Source: Paracoccus sp. TOH
Lineage (GTDB): Bacteria > Pseudomonadota > Alphaproteobacteria > Rhodobacterales > Rhodobacteraceae
DNA length: 64,000 nt
Assembly: GCF_030388245.1 (NCBI RefSeq)
Contig: NZ_CP098360.1
Location: forward strand, 2,085,640-2,149,639
Direction: 5' to 3'
The position numbers and the translations under genes were made by a program. A model generated the notes under the pieces. That model was not told the DNA's origin and did not search any database. It worked only from the letters and a program-made list of their open reading frames with translations. Shown here piece by piece: positions 7,537 through 17,214 of the stretch (position 1 is its first letter; every line of letters starts with the position of its first letter).

Positions 7537-8409
7537 CTATACTGCCAGTCGCGTCACCGACCAGCCGCCGCTGTGCCCTTTGCGCAGCCAGGCCGCGACC
7601 AGTTGAAAGCCACTCTGCGGCCAATCCTTCGGCGTGTCGATCAAGACCAGCTCGGCAATGCCGAACCCGGCCTCGTCCAGATCGCGCAGCCGCGCCTTCG
7701 TGGTTAGATTGGTCAACGGCGCGAGCCAGACGACATTCGGCGCAATCCGCATGGCATGGCGGGTAAAATCGCGCAGCCGCGACCAGGGCGGATTGGTCAT
7801 CACCCAATCGACCGGCTCGCGCCAGTCCAGGAAATCGCGGCCCTCGGTGATCTCGCACCAATCCCGCTCCAGATGGGCCGGGAAGCGGTCGTGAAACGCC
7901 CCCTGCCCTCTGGCCGGATCCAGGACGCTGCCCGTCATCCGCCCGGCGAAATGCCCGATCATCGCTGTCGCCAGCTCCGGCGACGTCATGACCAGATCGT
8001 GCGCCGGGCAATTTGTCGCGGGCACCAGACCACCACGTCCCAAGGGGGCCGCACGCAAAACCGGCCTGACGCCCAGCACCGCCGCCGCCCTGACCAGCGT
8101 CGCCACCGTCGCGCCCAGATCCCGCTCGAGCGCGATGATAACCGGTCGGCTGACCCCGATCCGATCGGCCAGTTGCGCCTGGCTCAGTCCATGCGCCCGC
8201 CGCCGATCCCCCAGAGCCCGCGCCGCCTGCACACGATCCGGCGCCCAGCCCCAGCGCAGATCCAGCACCGCCATGACTGCGACCAGCGCCCGCACACCGC
8301 CTTCGCCCCGCTCGAGCGCCCGCAGCGTCGGTAGACTGATCCTGGCAGAGGCCGCGACTGAAGCTTGTGTCAGTCCATATAAGCGACGCGTTGTGCGCAG
8401 GGCATTCAT
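7537..8409 (-). CDS. Double HTH-DNA methyltransferase fusion protein
   Basis: The 290-residue protein begins with two tandem XRE-type helix-turn-helix units (about 1-50 and 62-115; YGLTQASVAASARIS and HGLSQAQLADRIGVS). They are followed by a short methyltransferase-like domain with a SAM-binding motif I (LDPARGQGAF, about 163-172) and the catalytic NPPW motif (206-209) of N6-adenine methylases. There is no target-recognition domain and no restriction gene beside it. It may be a self-regulating orphan methylase or a regulator that uses the methylase fold. No strong ribosome-binding site is seen. It lies divergent from the SPARSA operon. Confidence 0.7.
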   Translation of the reverse strand: MNALRTTRRLYGLTQASVAASARISLPTLRALERGEGGVRALVAVMAVLDLRWGWAPDRVQAARALGDRRRAHGLSQAQLADRIGVSRPVIIALERDLGATVATLVRAAAVLGVRPVLRAAPLGRGGLVPATNCPAHDLVMTSPELATAMIGHFAGRMTGSVLDPARGQGAFHDRFPAHLERDWCEITEGRDFLDWREPVDWVMTNPPWSRLRDFTRHAMRIAPNVVWLAPLTNLTTKARLRDLDEAGFGIAELVLIDTPKDWPQSGFQLVAAWLRKGHSGGWSVTRLAV

Positions 8410-8844
8410 GTCAAGAATTGCTTGCTTTTATTGCAATCAAAAGGAAATGATTCATGACACTATCTGCACCGAATCATTCCGTCGACGCCAGACGAAAAAC
8501 GTTGAGAAGGGCGGGAAGCGGTCTGACGGCAGTGCGGCGTGGGAGCCGCAGCGAACTTGAGGAAGCAGACATTCATCCGCGGCGCAGCAAGCACCATCCC
8601 CTGCGGCCGGCGACGGGCGGTGAGCTGCCTGTGATGCCGCGGCATCACATCCGCAAAATACAGCGATAGCTGCCGTTCTCCAGCGCCTCCGAGGCAGGCA
8701 TCCTCGTCGAAGCCGCCGCTCGAGCGGAACTGTTACGATTGGGAATATGGCGCTCGCAACCGCGCCAATGGAGCCCAATCATAGAACGTGCCAACTAGAG
8801 CCTCGAACCGGATCACCTGATCGCACTACAGACGTTTCTTTCCT
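8410..8844. other. Intergenic region upstream of the SPARSA operon
   Basis: The 435-bp gap between the divergent methyltransferase and SIR2-APAZ genes contains no convincing gene; short frames overlap on both strands without ribosome-binding sites. It holds a compound inverted repeat near its right end (8737-8780) and must contain promoters for both directions. Confidence 0.6.
8737..8780. promoter_or_regulatory. Compound inverted repeat upstream of SIR2-APAZ
   Basis: GATTGGG (8737-8743) pairs with CCCAATC (8774-8780), and nested inside TGGCGC (8748-8753) pairs with GCGCCA (8762-8767). The structure ends 64 bp before the GTG start of the SIR2-APAZ gene. It could be an operator, or a hairpin in the leader RNA. 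The double-HTH methylase next door is a candidate binder, by inference. Confidence 0.45.
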
Positions 8845-10689
8845 GTGGACAACTTCATTATCAACTGGTTGAGTTCGCAGTATCAACAAAATAAGCTATT
8901 GGAAAAGATCACCAACCCAAGGCCGAGCAGAGTGGAACAAGCTGAATTTATAGCACTGGTATGCTCACGCCCACAGAACTTTGCATGGTTTCTGGGTGCC
9001 GGGGCTTCTCGGTCTGCTGGACTACCAACAGCGACCGACCTGCTTTGGGATATGAAACGGCGCTATTATTGCCGCGAAGAAAACCAAGACATCTCACGCC
9101 AGGAGATGCAAGTCGTAGCCATTCAGGACAAAATACAGGCGTATATTGAGTCTCAAGGTTTTCCTCCACTTTGGGACGACATGGAATACCCCGAATGTTT
9201 CATCAGAATTTTCGGTGACGACAAGGAACGCCAAAGAAAATACATCAAAGCCATGCTTTCGGAAGAGCATGTGTCCCTCTCGGTCGGACACCGCGTTCTT
9301 GGGGCGATGATGGCATCGGGCCTGACGCGCACTGTTTTCACAACGAATTTTGACACCGTGATTGAGAAGGCTGTCGCAGAAGTGGCCGGAACCTCGCTTG
9401 CGGCCTATCACATTGAAGGTGCCAGCTCAGCCAACGAAGCGCTGAATAACGAAGAATTTCCGATATATTGCAAGCTTCATGGCGACTTCCGCTACGATAG
9501 TATCAAGAACCTACCGGAAGATCTTGCGACACAGAACATACATCTTGCGCAATGCCTGATCAACGCGGCAAATAGATTTGGATTTGTGGTCTCCGGATAT
9601 AGCGGGCGCGACGAAAGCATCATGGAAATGTTCCGCGCGGCGCTTGCCGTGAGCAATCCATTCCCACATGGCCTATACTGGACAGGGATGGCGAGGAAAC
9701 CCATCAAAATCGTGAGCGATTTACTGGACGCAGCCAAAGCGAAAGGCATTCGGGCTGAGTACGTGCAGATTGAAACCTTTGACTCACTGCTCTCAAGAAT
9801 ATGGCGCAATATCGACGGAAGATCGGAAACGCTTGATGGCAAAGTGAGAAAATCTGAGACCTCGCGTGTTGCGATCCCGCTCCCCAAAAATGGCTCGCAG
9901 AACGCATTGCTGCGTTTGAACGCCTTGCCCATACAAAACCTGCCGTCTCAATGTCTTCAGCTTAACTTCAAAGTCCCTGTAGAATGGAGCGATCTTCGCA
10001 AAGCCCAGCATGAAACCGACGGACGCCTCGTTCTAACTAAGGCTGAACATGTCTGGTGCTGGGGGGAAGAAATTGTCGCCAAAGATCAATTTGGTGCTGC
10101 GTTGAACTCCATCGATGCCGCCGAATTACCGCACGACCTTTCTCGCCCGGAGAACTTGCATCTAAGAGGATTTCTGGAAGATGCTCTCGCAAAATCTCTT
10201 GCTCGCTCCAAACCTCTGCTGGCTAGAACGACACGCACTGGAACTTGGCTGATTGTTGATCGGCATTCCGAAGACCTAGCTACATTGTCGTCCCTGCAAC
10301 AGGTTGTCGGAAAAGTATCCGGTAAGATACCCGGCCTATTTACTGAAGTCGACGAGAGTTTTCCACGGCAGGAGCAAATAGAATGGGCGGAAGCAGCTCG
10401 GATATCTCTCGATGTCAAACAAGATAAGGCTTGGCTCCTAGTTGATCCAGACATCTGGATATGGCCGCCCCGAGGGCGCCGAATTGCAACTGATTTTCTT
10501 GATAAACGAAGGGGAAGCCGTTTCAATGATACGTTCAATGCCTTGCTTAGTGCATGGGTAAACCTTCTTTTAGGGCCACATGAGAGAAATAGCGATATCC
10601 AAGTCAGCCCCTTTGACAACGGCAGCGCAGTCGAAAACCCGCGCTTCACGTTGGGTAGCCGTACGGCATTCTCCAAGAGGTCTCGATGA
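8845..10689 (+). CDS. SIR2-APAZ protein of a SPARSA-type defence system
   Basis: The 614-residue product has an N-terminal SIR2-like NADase domain: [14 protein letters not shown] (about 49-62), FTTNFD (165-170), KLHGD (210-214) and VSGYSGRD (249-256). The catalytic Asn168 and His212 positions are kept. The remaining half fits an APAZ domain, the partner module of short Argonautes. In characterised SIR2-APAZ/short-Ago pairs, guide-directed recognition of invading DNA triggers NAD+ depletion and abortive infection. The gene overlaps the Argonaute gene by 4 bp (ATGA), so the two are translationally coupled. The start is a GTG with a weak ribosome-binding site. GC content is lower than in flanking core genes, which suggests transfer. 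Confidence 0.9.
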   Translation: MDNFIINWLSSQYQQNKLLEKITNPRPSRVEQAEFIALVCSRPQNFAWFLGAGASRSAGLPTATDLLWDMKRRYYCREENQDISRQEMQVVAIQDKIQAYIESQGFPPLWDDMEYPECFIRIFGDDKERQRKYIKAMLSEEHVSLSVGHRVLGAMMASGLTRTVFTTNFDTVIEKAVAEVAGTSLAAYHIEGASSANEALNNEEFPIYCKLHGDFRYDSIKNLPEDLATQNIHLAQCLINAANRFGFVVSGYSGRDESIMEMFRAALAVSNPFPHGLYWTGMARKPIKIVSDLLDAAKAKGIRAEYVQIETFDSLLSRIWRNIDGRSETLDGKVRKSETSRVAIPLPKNGSQNALLRLNALPIQNLPSQCLQLNFKVPVEWSDLRKAQHETDGRLVLTKAEHVWCWGEEIVAKDQFGAALNSIDAAELPHDLSRPENLHLRGFLEDALAKSLARSKPLLARTTRTGTWLIVDRHSEDLATLSSLQQVVGKVSGKIPGLFTEVDESFPRQEQIEWAEAARISLDVKQDKAWLLVDPDIWIWPPRGRRIATDFLDKRRGSRFNDTFNALLSAWVNLLLGPHERNSDIQVSPFDNGSAVENPRFTLGSRTAFSKRSR

Positions 10690-12104
10690 CGCAATCTCAT
10701 GATCGCGAGCTTTCTGGTTTTGCCTGCTTGCCCGAGCCCGACCTAATATTTAACGGGGGCAAAGTCCATAAGCATCCGTTAATGGGACTGATTGAGCATG
10801 GCCCTTACGGGCTGAAGTTTGGAACACTTCCCTCCGTTCGCTTCGCTCTCGTTGCGCCGGAGAGAGAACTAGGAAAGCTTCGCCGTCTTGTGGGTGAGCT
10901 GCAATCAAAGGCCTGTCCGATTGAAGCAAAGAACTATTATCCTGAATATCCTGGCTTCGAGGCGCTGTTCAGAGCGCCCATCGCGACTGTTGACAACGCG
11001 CTGGAAGTTAAGTTTTCCAGTGATCTGGATGAATTCGCGCGAAACCGCTTGAAGCTTGAGCTTGCCCAGGGGCTATTTCGTTGCATTGCCCGGCTATCGT
11101 CTTTGCGCAGCAACTTTGACGTTGCTCTGGTACTCCTGCCTGATGAGTGGGCATCTTGTTTTGAAGGTGAGAACTTCGATTTTCACGACTTCCTCAAGGC
11201 CTATTGCGCGCCATCTGACATCCCGATCCAGATCATTCGGCAAGCCAGCTTCAGCCGTAGATGCCGCGCGAACGTCATGTGGGGCCTTAGTGTCGCGCTA
11301 TACGCCAAAGCTGGCGGCATCCCGTGGAAGTTGACGGGCCTCGCACCTGACGAAGCTTTCATCGGCATTAGCTATGCGATGAAAACAGACAAGAAAACAG
11401 GCACACAGTATAGCACCTGTTGCAGTCAGGTCTTTGACCCTGACGGAACCGGCTTCAAGTTCGTGGCATACGATACGAAGGACTTTACCCAAGACAGTCA
11501 AAAGAATCCTTACCTCTCTTACTATGAGATGCAGTCGGTTTTGACCCGAAGTTTAGAGATCTATCAGCGCGGCCATCTCGGGGTTGCGCCAAAGAAAGTC
11601 ACAATCCACAAAAACACCTCGTTCACGGACGAAGAAATACTTGGCGCATTTGATAGCTTCCGTGCAAGCACTGAGATTGAGTTGGTACAAGTCGTGAAAG
11701 GCACCAATTGGAAAGGTGTCAGATTTGACGAGAAATCTCCGCCCTCAGCCCATAAGTACCCGGTTCAAAGAGGGACGTATCTCCCGATCAGCAAGAGCGA
11801 AGCACTGCTTTGGACGCAGGGGAGCGTTCAGGGGGTGCACGTCCAGAACCCCCGCTATAACGTCTACAAGGAGGGAGCCCTTAAGCCCACGCCCTCACCT
11901 GTCTTGTTGCGCCGCTACTCCGGAGAAGGGGGATGGCATGACACGTGTGCGGGCGTCCTCGGCCTGACCAAGATGGATTGGAACAACAATACGCTTTATA
12001 AGAAGCTTCCCGTCACACTGGTGTATTCGAAGGCCTTCGCGGATATTCTCCAACAAAACCCACAGATGGTAGACCGCATCTATGATTTTAGATACTTTAT
12101 GTGA
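10686..12104 (+). CDS. Short prokaryotic Argonaute (MID-PIWI, catalytically inactive)
   Basis: At 472 residues this is the size of a short Argonaute lacking N and PAZ domains. The MID/PIWI boundary is visible in [12 protein letters not shown] (175-186) and [16 protein letters not shown] (201-216), the latter strongly conserved in Argonautes. In the PIWI domain the first catalytic Asp is absent: the strand reads FIGISYA (225-231), with Ser where active enzymes have Asp, so target cleavage is not expected. It should bind a guide and target and pass activation to the SIR2-APAZ partner. The start overlaps the upstream stop (ATGA) and has an AAGAGG site. Confidence 0.92.
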   Translation: MTQSHDRELSGFACLPEPDLIFNGGKVHKHPLMGLIEHGPYGLKFGTLPSVRFALVAPERELGKLRRLVGELQSKACPIEAKNYYPEYPGFEALFRAPIATVDNALEVKFSSDLDEFARNRLKLELAQGLFRCIARLSSLRSNFDVALVLLPDEWASCFEGENFDFHDFLKAYCAPSDIPIQIIRQASFSRRCRANVMWGLSVALYAKAGGIPWKLTGLAPDEAFIGISYAMKTDKKTGTQYSTCCSQVFDPDGTGFKFVAYDTKDFTQDSQKNPYLSYYEMQSVLTRSLEIYQRGHLGVAPKKVTIHKNTSFTDEEILGAFDSFRASTEIELVQVVKGTNWKGVRFDEKSPPSAHKYPVQRGTYLPISKSEALLWTQGSVQGVHVQNPRYNVYKEGALKPTPSPVLLRRYSGEGGWHDTCAGVLGLTKMDWNNNTLYKKLPVTLVYSKAFADILQQNPQMVDRIYDFRYFM

Positions 12105-12135
12105 TCTCGTAAATCCCGACATGGCGATCTCGGGC

Positions 12136-12164
12136 TTGCACTAAAAGCTAATAACATTCATAAT
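12136..12164 (+). promoter_or_regulatory. Promoter of the retron ncRNA/RT transcript
   Basis: TTGCAC (12136-12141), a 17-bp spacer and CATAAT (12159-12164) match a sigma-70-type promoter well. Transcription would begin around 12170-12172, exactly where the left arm of the retron inverted repeat starts, as expected for a retron msr-msd transcript. It lies 31 bp beyond the Argonaute stop codon. Confidence 0.7.
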
Positions 12165-12169
12165 CCAAA

Positions 12170-12307
12170 GTGCTTACGGGCAGACTTCCTGCTGCGCATC
12201 GCGGCAAATGACAGCAATGGTAGGCAGGCTGCTTACCTTCAGGTTCCCTTGCGGTATTTCCGATTTTCGGTGTATCGCGACGCTCGCATAAGAGTGCCCG
12301 TAAGCAC
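12170..12307 (+). ncRNA. Retron msr-msd non-coding RNA
   Basis: A perfect 13-bp inverted repeat, GTGCTTACGGGCA at 12170-12182 (a1) and TGCCCGTAAGCAC at 12295-12307 (a2), brackets 112 nt and ends 20 nt before the reverse transcriptase start. This is the defining a1/a2 arrangement of retron ncRNAs. The guanosine just after a1 (12183) is the likely branching residue. Inside, GCGGTAT (12251-12257) pairs with GTATCGC (12272-12278) around an inner CCGA-UUU-UCGG stem-loop; the first part holds further short stems (CCTGC near 12188 with GCAGG near 12224). The exact msr/msd boundary cannot be fixed by eye. Confidence 0.85.
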
Positions 12308-12327
12308 CCAACCCAGAGTACAGGCAT

Positions 12328-14103
12328 TTGAGCTCAATAGAAAATCTACAGAAGGCTAAAAGCCTCACCGACCTCGCCAAACTGTTGGGCTTCACACCCA
12401 AGGGTGTCAGCTACGTTCTGTACAAAATGGATGCTGCAAAAAAGTATCGCTCGTTCGACATCCCTAAGAAGTCTGGCGGCACCCGCGCCATTAACGCGCC
12501 CGAGCCACAGCTTGCGCTTCTCCAGAGCCGTCTAGCTGCATTACTCTATGCTTGCGTTCAAGAGCGTAAGAAAACCAATCCCCGGTTCTGGTTTGCGTCC
12601 CATGGATTCCATCAGGGGCGCACCATCGTCTCTAATGCAGAGGTGCACAAGAGGCGGCGATTTGTCTTCAATCTTGATCTGAAAGACTTCTTCGGCACAA
12701 TTAATTTCGGGCGCGTTCGCGGCTTCTTCATCAATGACCAGATGTTTTCTCTGGAACCCAAGGTCGCCACTATCATCGCCCAGATTGCGTGCCATGATAA
12801 TACCCTGCCGCAGGGTAGCCCTTGCTCGCCAGTAATATCAAACCTGATTGGCAATATTCTGGATTCGCGGCTTCTCGCTCTCGCCCGCGATGCGCACTGC
12901 ACCTATACCCGTTACGCCGACGACCTAACCTTTTCTACCAACGAAAAGCTCTTTCCAACAGAAATTGCAGTAAATGTCCACGGCGCAGAGTGGCAGGTTG
13001 GAACGAAGCTCGGGAAGACGATAGAGACCACAGGCTTTTCGATCAATCCAACCAAGACCCGTATGTCCCTACGGCGTTCACGTCAGACCGTCACGGGCCT
13101 GGTCGTGAATGATAAGGCCAATATCAATCAGGACTACTACCGGGCGGCACGAGCCATGTGCCATTCTCTCTTCAAAACCGGATACTATTTCAAACCAGGC
13201 GATGATGCGACCAGCGGCACTGACAATCTAAATCCGCTAGAGGGAACGCTGTCACACATCTATTTCGTAAAAGCACGACGCGACAGAAAACCAAAGATCA
13301 ATAAAATGTCGAAGGCGGCAGGAGAGTTCAGCACGCCTCACGCGCCTGAAGACCTCTACCGAAAATTTCTATTTTATAAGTATTTCGCTGCGCCAAAAGC
13401 CCCGTTGATCGTGACGGAGGGCATTTCCGACATCACCTACCTTCATTGCGCCATACGTGCTATGGCAAAGAAATTTCCGCTACTCGCCGAGGAAAAAGAT
13501 GGGAAGATCGCCCGGCGGGTGCAGTTCCTGAAACCATCCGGTACGTCTCGCGACATTCTGAACCTTGGCCACGGCGCCGCGGGTCAGGCTTCCCTGATAT
13601 CCAGCTACTCGAACAATCTAAAACCGTACGCTCACAAGCCAATGGCCAATCCGGTCATCATACTTTGTGACAATGATGACGGCCCCAAGACAGTGTTCAA
13701 GAGTGCGGCAAAGAAACAGAGCGGAGTTAGCATCAGCACAACGACAACCGATCCGTTCTATTATCTAGGCGAAAATCTGTATCTTGTAAAAGTTCCTGAA
13801 GGAGCGACGCCGCATCCGCGTGAGATTGAAAATTTGTTCCAGCCTGCCCTCTTGGCGATCAAGCTAAATGGAAAATCCTTTGATCCGAGAAAAGATCATG
13901 GTGATGACACCCACTACGGAAAGGTGGCTTTCGCGGAATCCGTGGTGCGACCCAATGCGAGCACTGTAGACTTCTCTGGGTTTGAGGATTTTCTCAAGCG
14001 CATCGAGGATGTGCTAAAACACTATGCTGACATTTTTGCTGCTACGGCCGCCGCGCCACCAGCGTCTCCTGCGGTAGCTGCTGGCGGCTCAGGTACACCC
14101 TAA
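12328..14103 (+). CDS. Retron reverse transcriptase fused to a TOPRIM effector
   Basis: The 591-residue protein has an N-terminal RT with NLDLKDFF (115-122), LPQGSPCSP (160-168) and the catalytic YADD (196-199). It also carries the two retron-specific motifs: NAEVH (103-107, the NAxxH of region X) and VTG (255-257, region Y). The C-terminal third is a TOPRIM nuclease-like domain with IVTEG (361-365) and ILCDNDDG (445-452), keeping the Glu and DxD metal ligands. Size and fusion match the RT-TOPRIM retron class represented by Ec67 (Eco2), in which effector and RT are one polypeptide. The start is a TTG with a weak site. No separate effector gene follows. Confidence 0.9.
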   Translation: MSSIENLQKAKSLTDLAKLLGFTPKGVSYVLYKMDAAKKYRSFDIPKKSGGTRAINAPEPQLALLQSRLAALLYACVQERKKTNPRFWFASHGFHQGRTIVSNAEVHKRRRFVFNLDLKDFFGTINFGRVRGFFINDQMFSLEPKVATIIAQIACHDNTLPQGSPCSPVISNLIGNILDSRLLALARDAHCTYTRYADDLTFSTNEKLFPTEIAVNVHGAEWQVGTKLGKTIETTGFSINPTKTRMSLRRSRQTVTGLVVNDKANINQDYYRAARAMCHSLFKTGYYFKPGDDATSGTDNLNPLEGTLSHIYFVKARRDRKPKINKMSKAAGEFSTPHAPEDLYRKFLFYKYFAAPKAPLIVTEGISDITYLHCAIRAMAKKFPLLAEEKDGKIARRVQFLKPSGTSRDILNLGHGAAGQASLISSYSNNLKPYAHKPMANPVIILCDNDDGPKTVFKSAAKKQSGVSISTTTTDPFYYLGENLYLVKVPEGATPHPREIENLFQPALLAIKLNGKSFDPRKDHGDDTHYGKVAFAESVVRPNASTVDFSGFEDFLKRIEDVLKHYADIFAATAAAPPASPAVAAGGSGTP

Positions 14104-14388
14104 GCGAAGTAAATGCAGCTATTGAATTTCACGCATTTCTGCGGGCCGGGTAGCCTTGAGGGTCATTAAACTTTTGCTTCTATGCCCGGGCTTGGTCAAA
14201 ATTCTGTGCCTGCGAACGAACGCAACCCGCCCTATGAGCCGGCCCTGGACACAATACTGCGTTTTGCACGCAGGATAGCTCAGGGCTGCCTTGCCCCGTC
14301 GCTGCGACTTTCCTACACGGCAGATTCGAGGAGTTGTACGTCGAAGCTCGACCGGCAGCTTTGGGCCGTGCACGTGCACAGATTTTGC

Positions 14389-14709
14389 TCAGGTCTTATC
14401 GAGAAATCGGATTTCATCTTCCGCAATAAGCGTACCAGCACGCGTATGCTTCAGCCGATATACATTCATATCAGGCTGGATGCTGAATGCCTTTGAAGTG
14501 TCGTACCAGCGATACTGAACGAGGAGGCGTTCATCGCCGACCACCAATTCAAACGCATCGTTGAACTCGGTGAATTTGTCGTCTTCAGCAGCACAGGCCG
14601 ACATACTGGCCTCGGAGATGGCCCGCAAGACGGGCGCACAATCTTTCGATACGCTTGCTTCACGTCCAGCTGCCAAAATAGCTCGATATGCGTCCGTCGG
14701 CGCAGTCAT
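14389..14709 (-). CDS. Hypothetical protein
   Basis: The 106-residue product has no recognised domain. The ATG at 14709 is chosen because AAGGAG lies 5 nt upstream; a longer reading to 14760 has none. The composition is soluble, with acidic and aromatic residues in the second half (LLVQYRWYDTSKAF). It is convergent with the retron gene. A 12-bp perfect palindrome (GTGCACGTGCAC, 14368-14379) lies just beyond its stop. Confidence 0.55.
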   Translation of the reverse strand: MTAPTDAYRAILAAGREASVSKDCAPVLRAISEASMSACAAEDDKFTEFNDAFELVVGDERLLVQYRWYDTSKAFSIQPDMNVYRLKHTRAGTLIAEDEIRFLDKT

Positions 14710-15012
14710 GGTAGCTCCTTCCTTCAGAAAATGGTAACGTGAGATGCTGCCCCTGAGCAATGCAAATGACGACTTCCCAACGAGCAGTAGGCTTCAGACT
14801 AGATTCTTAGGTTCAGTAAATCCAACAGATTCGGTCGCAATCTGACGGTCCAATATGGGCCGAACCGTGTCTGCCAACCTTCATGACTACGGTGCAGACA
14901 CATCCCTTAATAATGCATTAGGCGTACCATCATTTTCAGCTGTGTAGAAAGTTCCCGGAGACTAACAAACAGGGGAAGTCTTGCCGACCTGCAACGATCT
15001 TGTTCGATTTGG
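14710..15012. other. Intergenic region, nothing recognised
   Basis: About 300 bp between the start of the hypothetical gene and the stop of the hydrolase gene. No frame, hairpin or repeat stands out. It must contain the promoter of the 14389-14709 gene. Confidence 0.5.
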
Positions 15013-16470
15013 CTAGGGCACGAACTCCCAGTACGGCGCCGCGCCACGGAGCGCTCTGCGCAGACCGAAGCGTTTGTCTGGTGCGGTATCGGACTGGATG
15101 AGCCGGTGCATGTCAGCGAGCACCGCCCGCATCTCTGCCGCGTAGCTGTGACCCATCAATCCAAGGTTCACCCGGCTGGCGTCGATGGTATCGATACCAG
15201 GAACGACGGCAACCGGAGGAGCGAGACCAGCTCGGTGAAAACGATGCAGCTCGCGCGAAAGGCCGATCGCCTTGTCATTTGCGGTCACGTAGAGTGTGGC
15301 CCGCGTCGATATCTGACCGTAGGCCGCTGCGAGATTCGTGAAGAGCTGCGCATCAACGTCTGGTGCAGCTAGGATGATCTGACCGAAACGAACCGGCGCA
15401 GCCGAGGCCGCGATCTTGGCGATCGCGTCCATCGCGCGTAGCAGCCCCCGATTCCCCATTGAGTGAGCGATGATGTGCACGGCGCTCACGCCCGAGCGTT
15501 GAGCGAAATTCACTAGGAAGTCGCGGATGACCTGCTCACTGCCTTCGATTGCGGCTTCGTCACCCGCATAGCCGGCGGGATAGCCGAGTGAGGGCCATGA
15601 AAAGAAGGCAGCGGGACCCCTATGCGCCAGGTCAACCTTGAGCTGGGCCGTTCGCCGGGCAACATCTACAAATTTCGTGTTGTAGCCGTGCAGGAAGACC
15701 AGACCGTCCCGTTCGGATACATTCAGGCTTGTCACCTCCTTGACTAACTCTTTCCAGAAAAGGGTCTCGTCGAGGAGGGCGCGCTCCTTCAACTTCACCC
15801 GATTATCGCCTTTGAAGATCCTCCCAAAGAGGCCCCGGCCCAGCGACCCGGCTTCGCGGTCTTCGGGCACGAAGACTGCGCACCGACCATAGCGCACCTG
15901 GTCGGCGCGCTCACCCAAGAACTGACCGTTGGTGTGCAGGCGGCGGTTGGTGCCGAACCAGACGGTAACGTGATGTCCATCAGTCGCCAAGTTCTGGACC
16001 CCATTGGCGGCGGCACCGGGAAGCTGGTTCCATTCCAGGAGGTGGGCTCGCCTGCGCGCAGCGCGGACTCCCTCGCGGCGCTGATTGATGCGGGCGCGAA
16101 CTTCGTGAATGACATCGCGCAAAGGTCCATCCAGCAGCAGCGAGTGCAACTGGGCGGCCATGCGATCAAGTGTGTTTTCTGCGCGCTGAACACGATAGGC
16201 GGCAGAGGCGTCGGACATAGGTTCCCCTTCCCCCATGCCCAACAGCGGCCCCGCCGTCTCTTCGCCGATCGTGGAAGCCTCCTGAGCTAGGTCATTCTGG
16301 CCGGCTTCCTGGTCGAGTCTGGCCGCATCTTCGAGGCGCTCGCCGGCTATCTGTCGGTAAAAGCCCGCGTTGTCGGCTGTATCGATCCTATCAGCATATC
16401 CGAGGTAGCGCTTCGCCGCGAATTTCAGACCGAAACGGAGATCGGCCAAAGCCGCAGCAGTCCTAGACAT
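15013..16470 (-). CDS. Alpha/beta hydrolase, DUF900-like
   Basis: The 485-residue protein has an N-terminal helical, charged region (about 1-190) of unknown role and a C-terminal alpha/beta hydrolase domain of the DUF900 type. Visible features are VFLHGYNTKF, the block PAAFFSWPSLGYPAGYAGDEAAI, the nucleophile elbow IIAHSMGNRG (GxSxG variant AHSMG), an acid after AAPDVDA and a late histidine in LMGHSYAAEM. It is expected to be an esterase or lipase of unknown substrate; no signal peptide is seen. The ATG at 16470 has a GGAG site. It lies directly downstream of a truncated KAP NTPase on the same strand, which hints at a once larger locus. Confidence 0.75.
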   Translation of the reverse strand: MSRTAAALADLRFGLKFAAKRYLGYADRIDTADNAGFYRQIAGERLEDAARLDQEAGQNDLAQEASTIGEETAGPLLGMGEGEPMSDASAAYRVQRAENTLDRMAAQLHSLLLDGPLRDVIHEVRARINQRREGVRAARRRAHLLEWNQLPGAAANGVQNLATDGHHVTVWFGTNRRLHTNGQFLGERADQVRYGRCAVFVPEDREAGSLGRGLFGRIFKGDNRVKLKERALLDETLFWKELVKEVTSLNVSERDGLVFLHGYNTKFVDVARRTAQLKVDLAHRGPAAFFSWPSLGYPAGYAGDEAAIEGSEQVIRDFLVNFAQRSGVSAVHIIAHSMGNRGLLRAMDAIAKIAASAAPVRFGQIILAAPDVDAQLFTNLAAAYGQISTRATLYVTANDKAIGLSRELHRFHRAGLAPPVAVVPGIDTIDASRVNLGLMGHSYAAEMRAVLADMHRLIQSDTAPDKRFGLRRALRGAAPYWEFVP

Positions 16471-17214
16471 CAATCACTCCGGCAGGATCCGATATGCCGC
16501 AGATCGTGCTACGGACATACACTCATTCTATAAGCTAAAACCTGGCCGTAGCCGGAGGCAAGGCCGGTAACGAGATAATTGCACGCCTGCCTGCGAAACG
16601 ATGCGGCGCGGTAAGGGCCACGGGCCGCGGATTGCAACTACGCTGCCTAAGGCGCTCTTAAGCGCGAGGATGCAACGCGCAATGGACGGGGCGTACGGAT
16701 CGAATCCGAAGCGATCCTGCGCGGGATTTTCAACGGGGGCATTGTCAAAGTCGGGCGTAATTCGCTTCGAAACAGTCAGGGTATAGTTGGCGCGCAAAGC
16801 CCGCTCAGTACGAACGAAAAATCCATCCGCGTCGCTGCCATCATGCCGAGATTTTGCTGCGGCACTAGTCGAGGGGCGGCTTAGGGAATTCTGCCACGCA
16901 GCGCAAAGCCGGGCCGACCGTCAGCTATGGGCCGCGCTCGCCTGCCGGCGGCGGCGGGACCGTTGATGGCGCCAAACCTGAAAGTTGCTGTGTAGCAGCA
17001 TGTTGCTCGGAGCCCCATTGCGGACACTCAGAGTTGGCACTGCGAAATGTTATAGTATGTCGGCCTGGTGATGCGGGCATGCAGAATTCTCGGAGTTTGA
17101 CGCCGGGCAAATGAGTAACCTGCTCAGAGGCCATTCAGGAAATGGATTGCGGCCCGGAAGCCTGAGGCTTCGGGCCGCGTCACTCGTCCAGAACTGAACT
17201 ATAGCACTGGTTAC
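16471..17214. other. Gene-poor region with a gene remnant
   Basis: Apart from the KAP-like fragment at 16617-16842 nothing coding is convincing in these 740 bp. The part from 16900 to 17210 contains short frames with biased composition only. Confidence 0.6.
16617..16842 (-). pseudogene. Truncated N-terminus of a KAP-family P-loop NTPase
   Basis: The minus-strand frame reads DADGFFVRTERALRANYTLTVSKR, then ENPAQDRFGFDPYAPSIARC and GSVVAIRGPW. This is the usual beginning of KAP P-loop NTPases, in which GPW is followed by the Walker A box GSGKS. Here the match stops exactly after GPW and the frame continues into unrelated residues, so the gene is cut just before its nucleotide-binding loop. No clear start codon is present. 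Family assignment is from memory of the pattern and should be tested. Confidence 0.45.

Noticed and set aside
14368..14379. 12-bp perfect palindrome GTGCACGTGCAC
   Set aside because: It lies between convergent gene ends with nothing nearby to regulate; a chance palindrome is likely.
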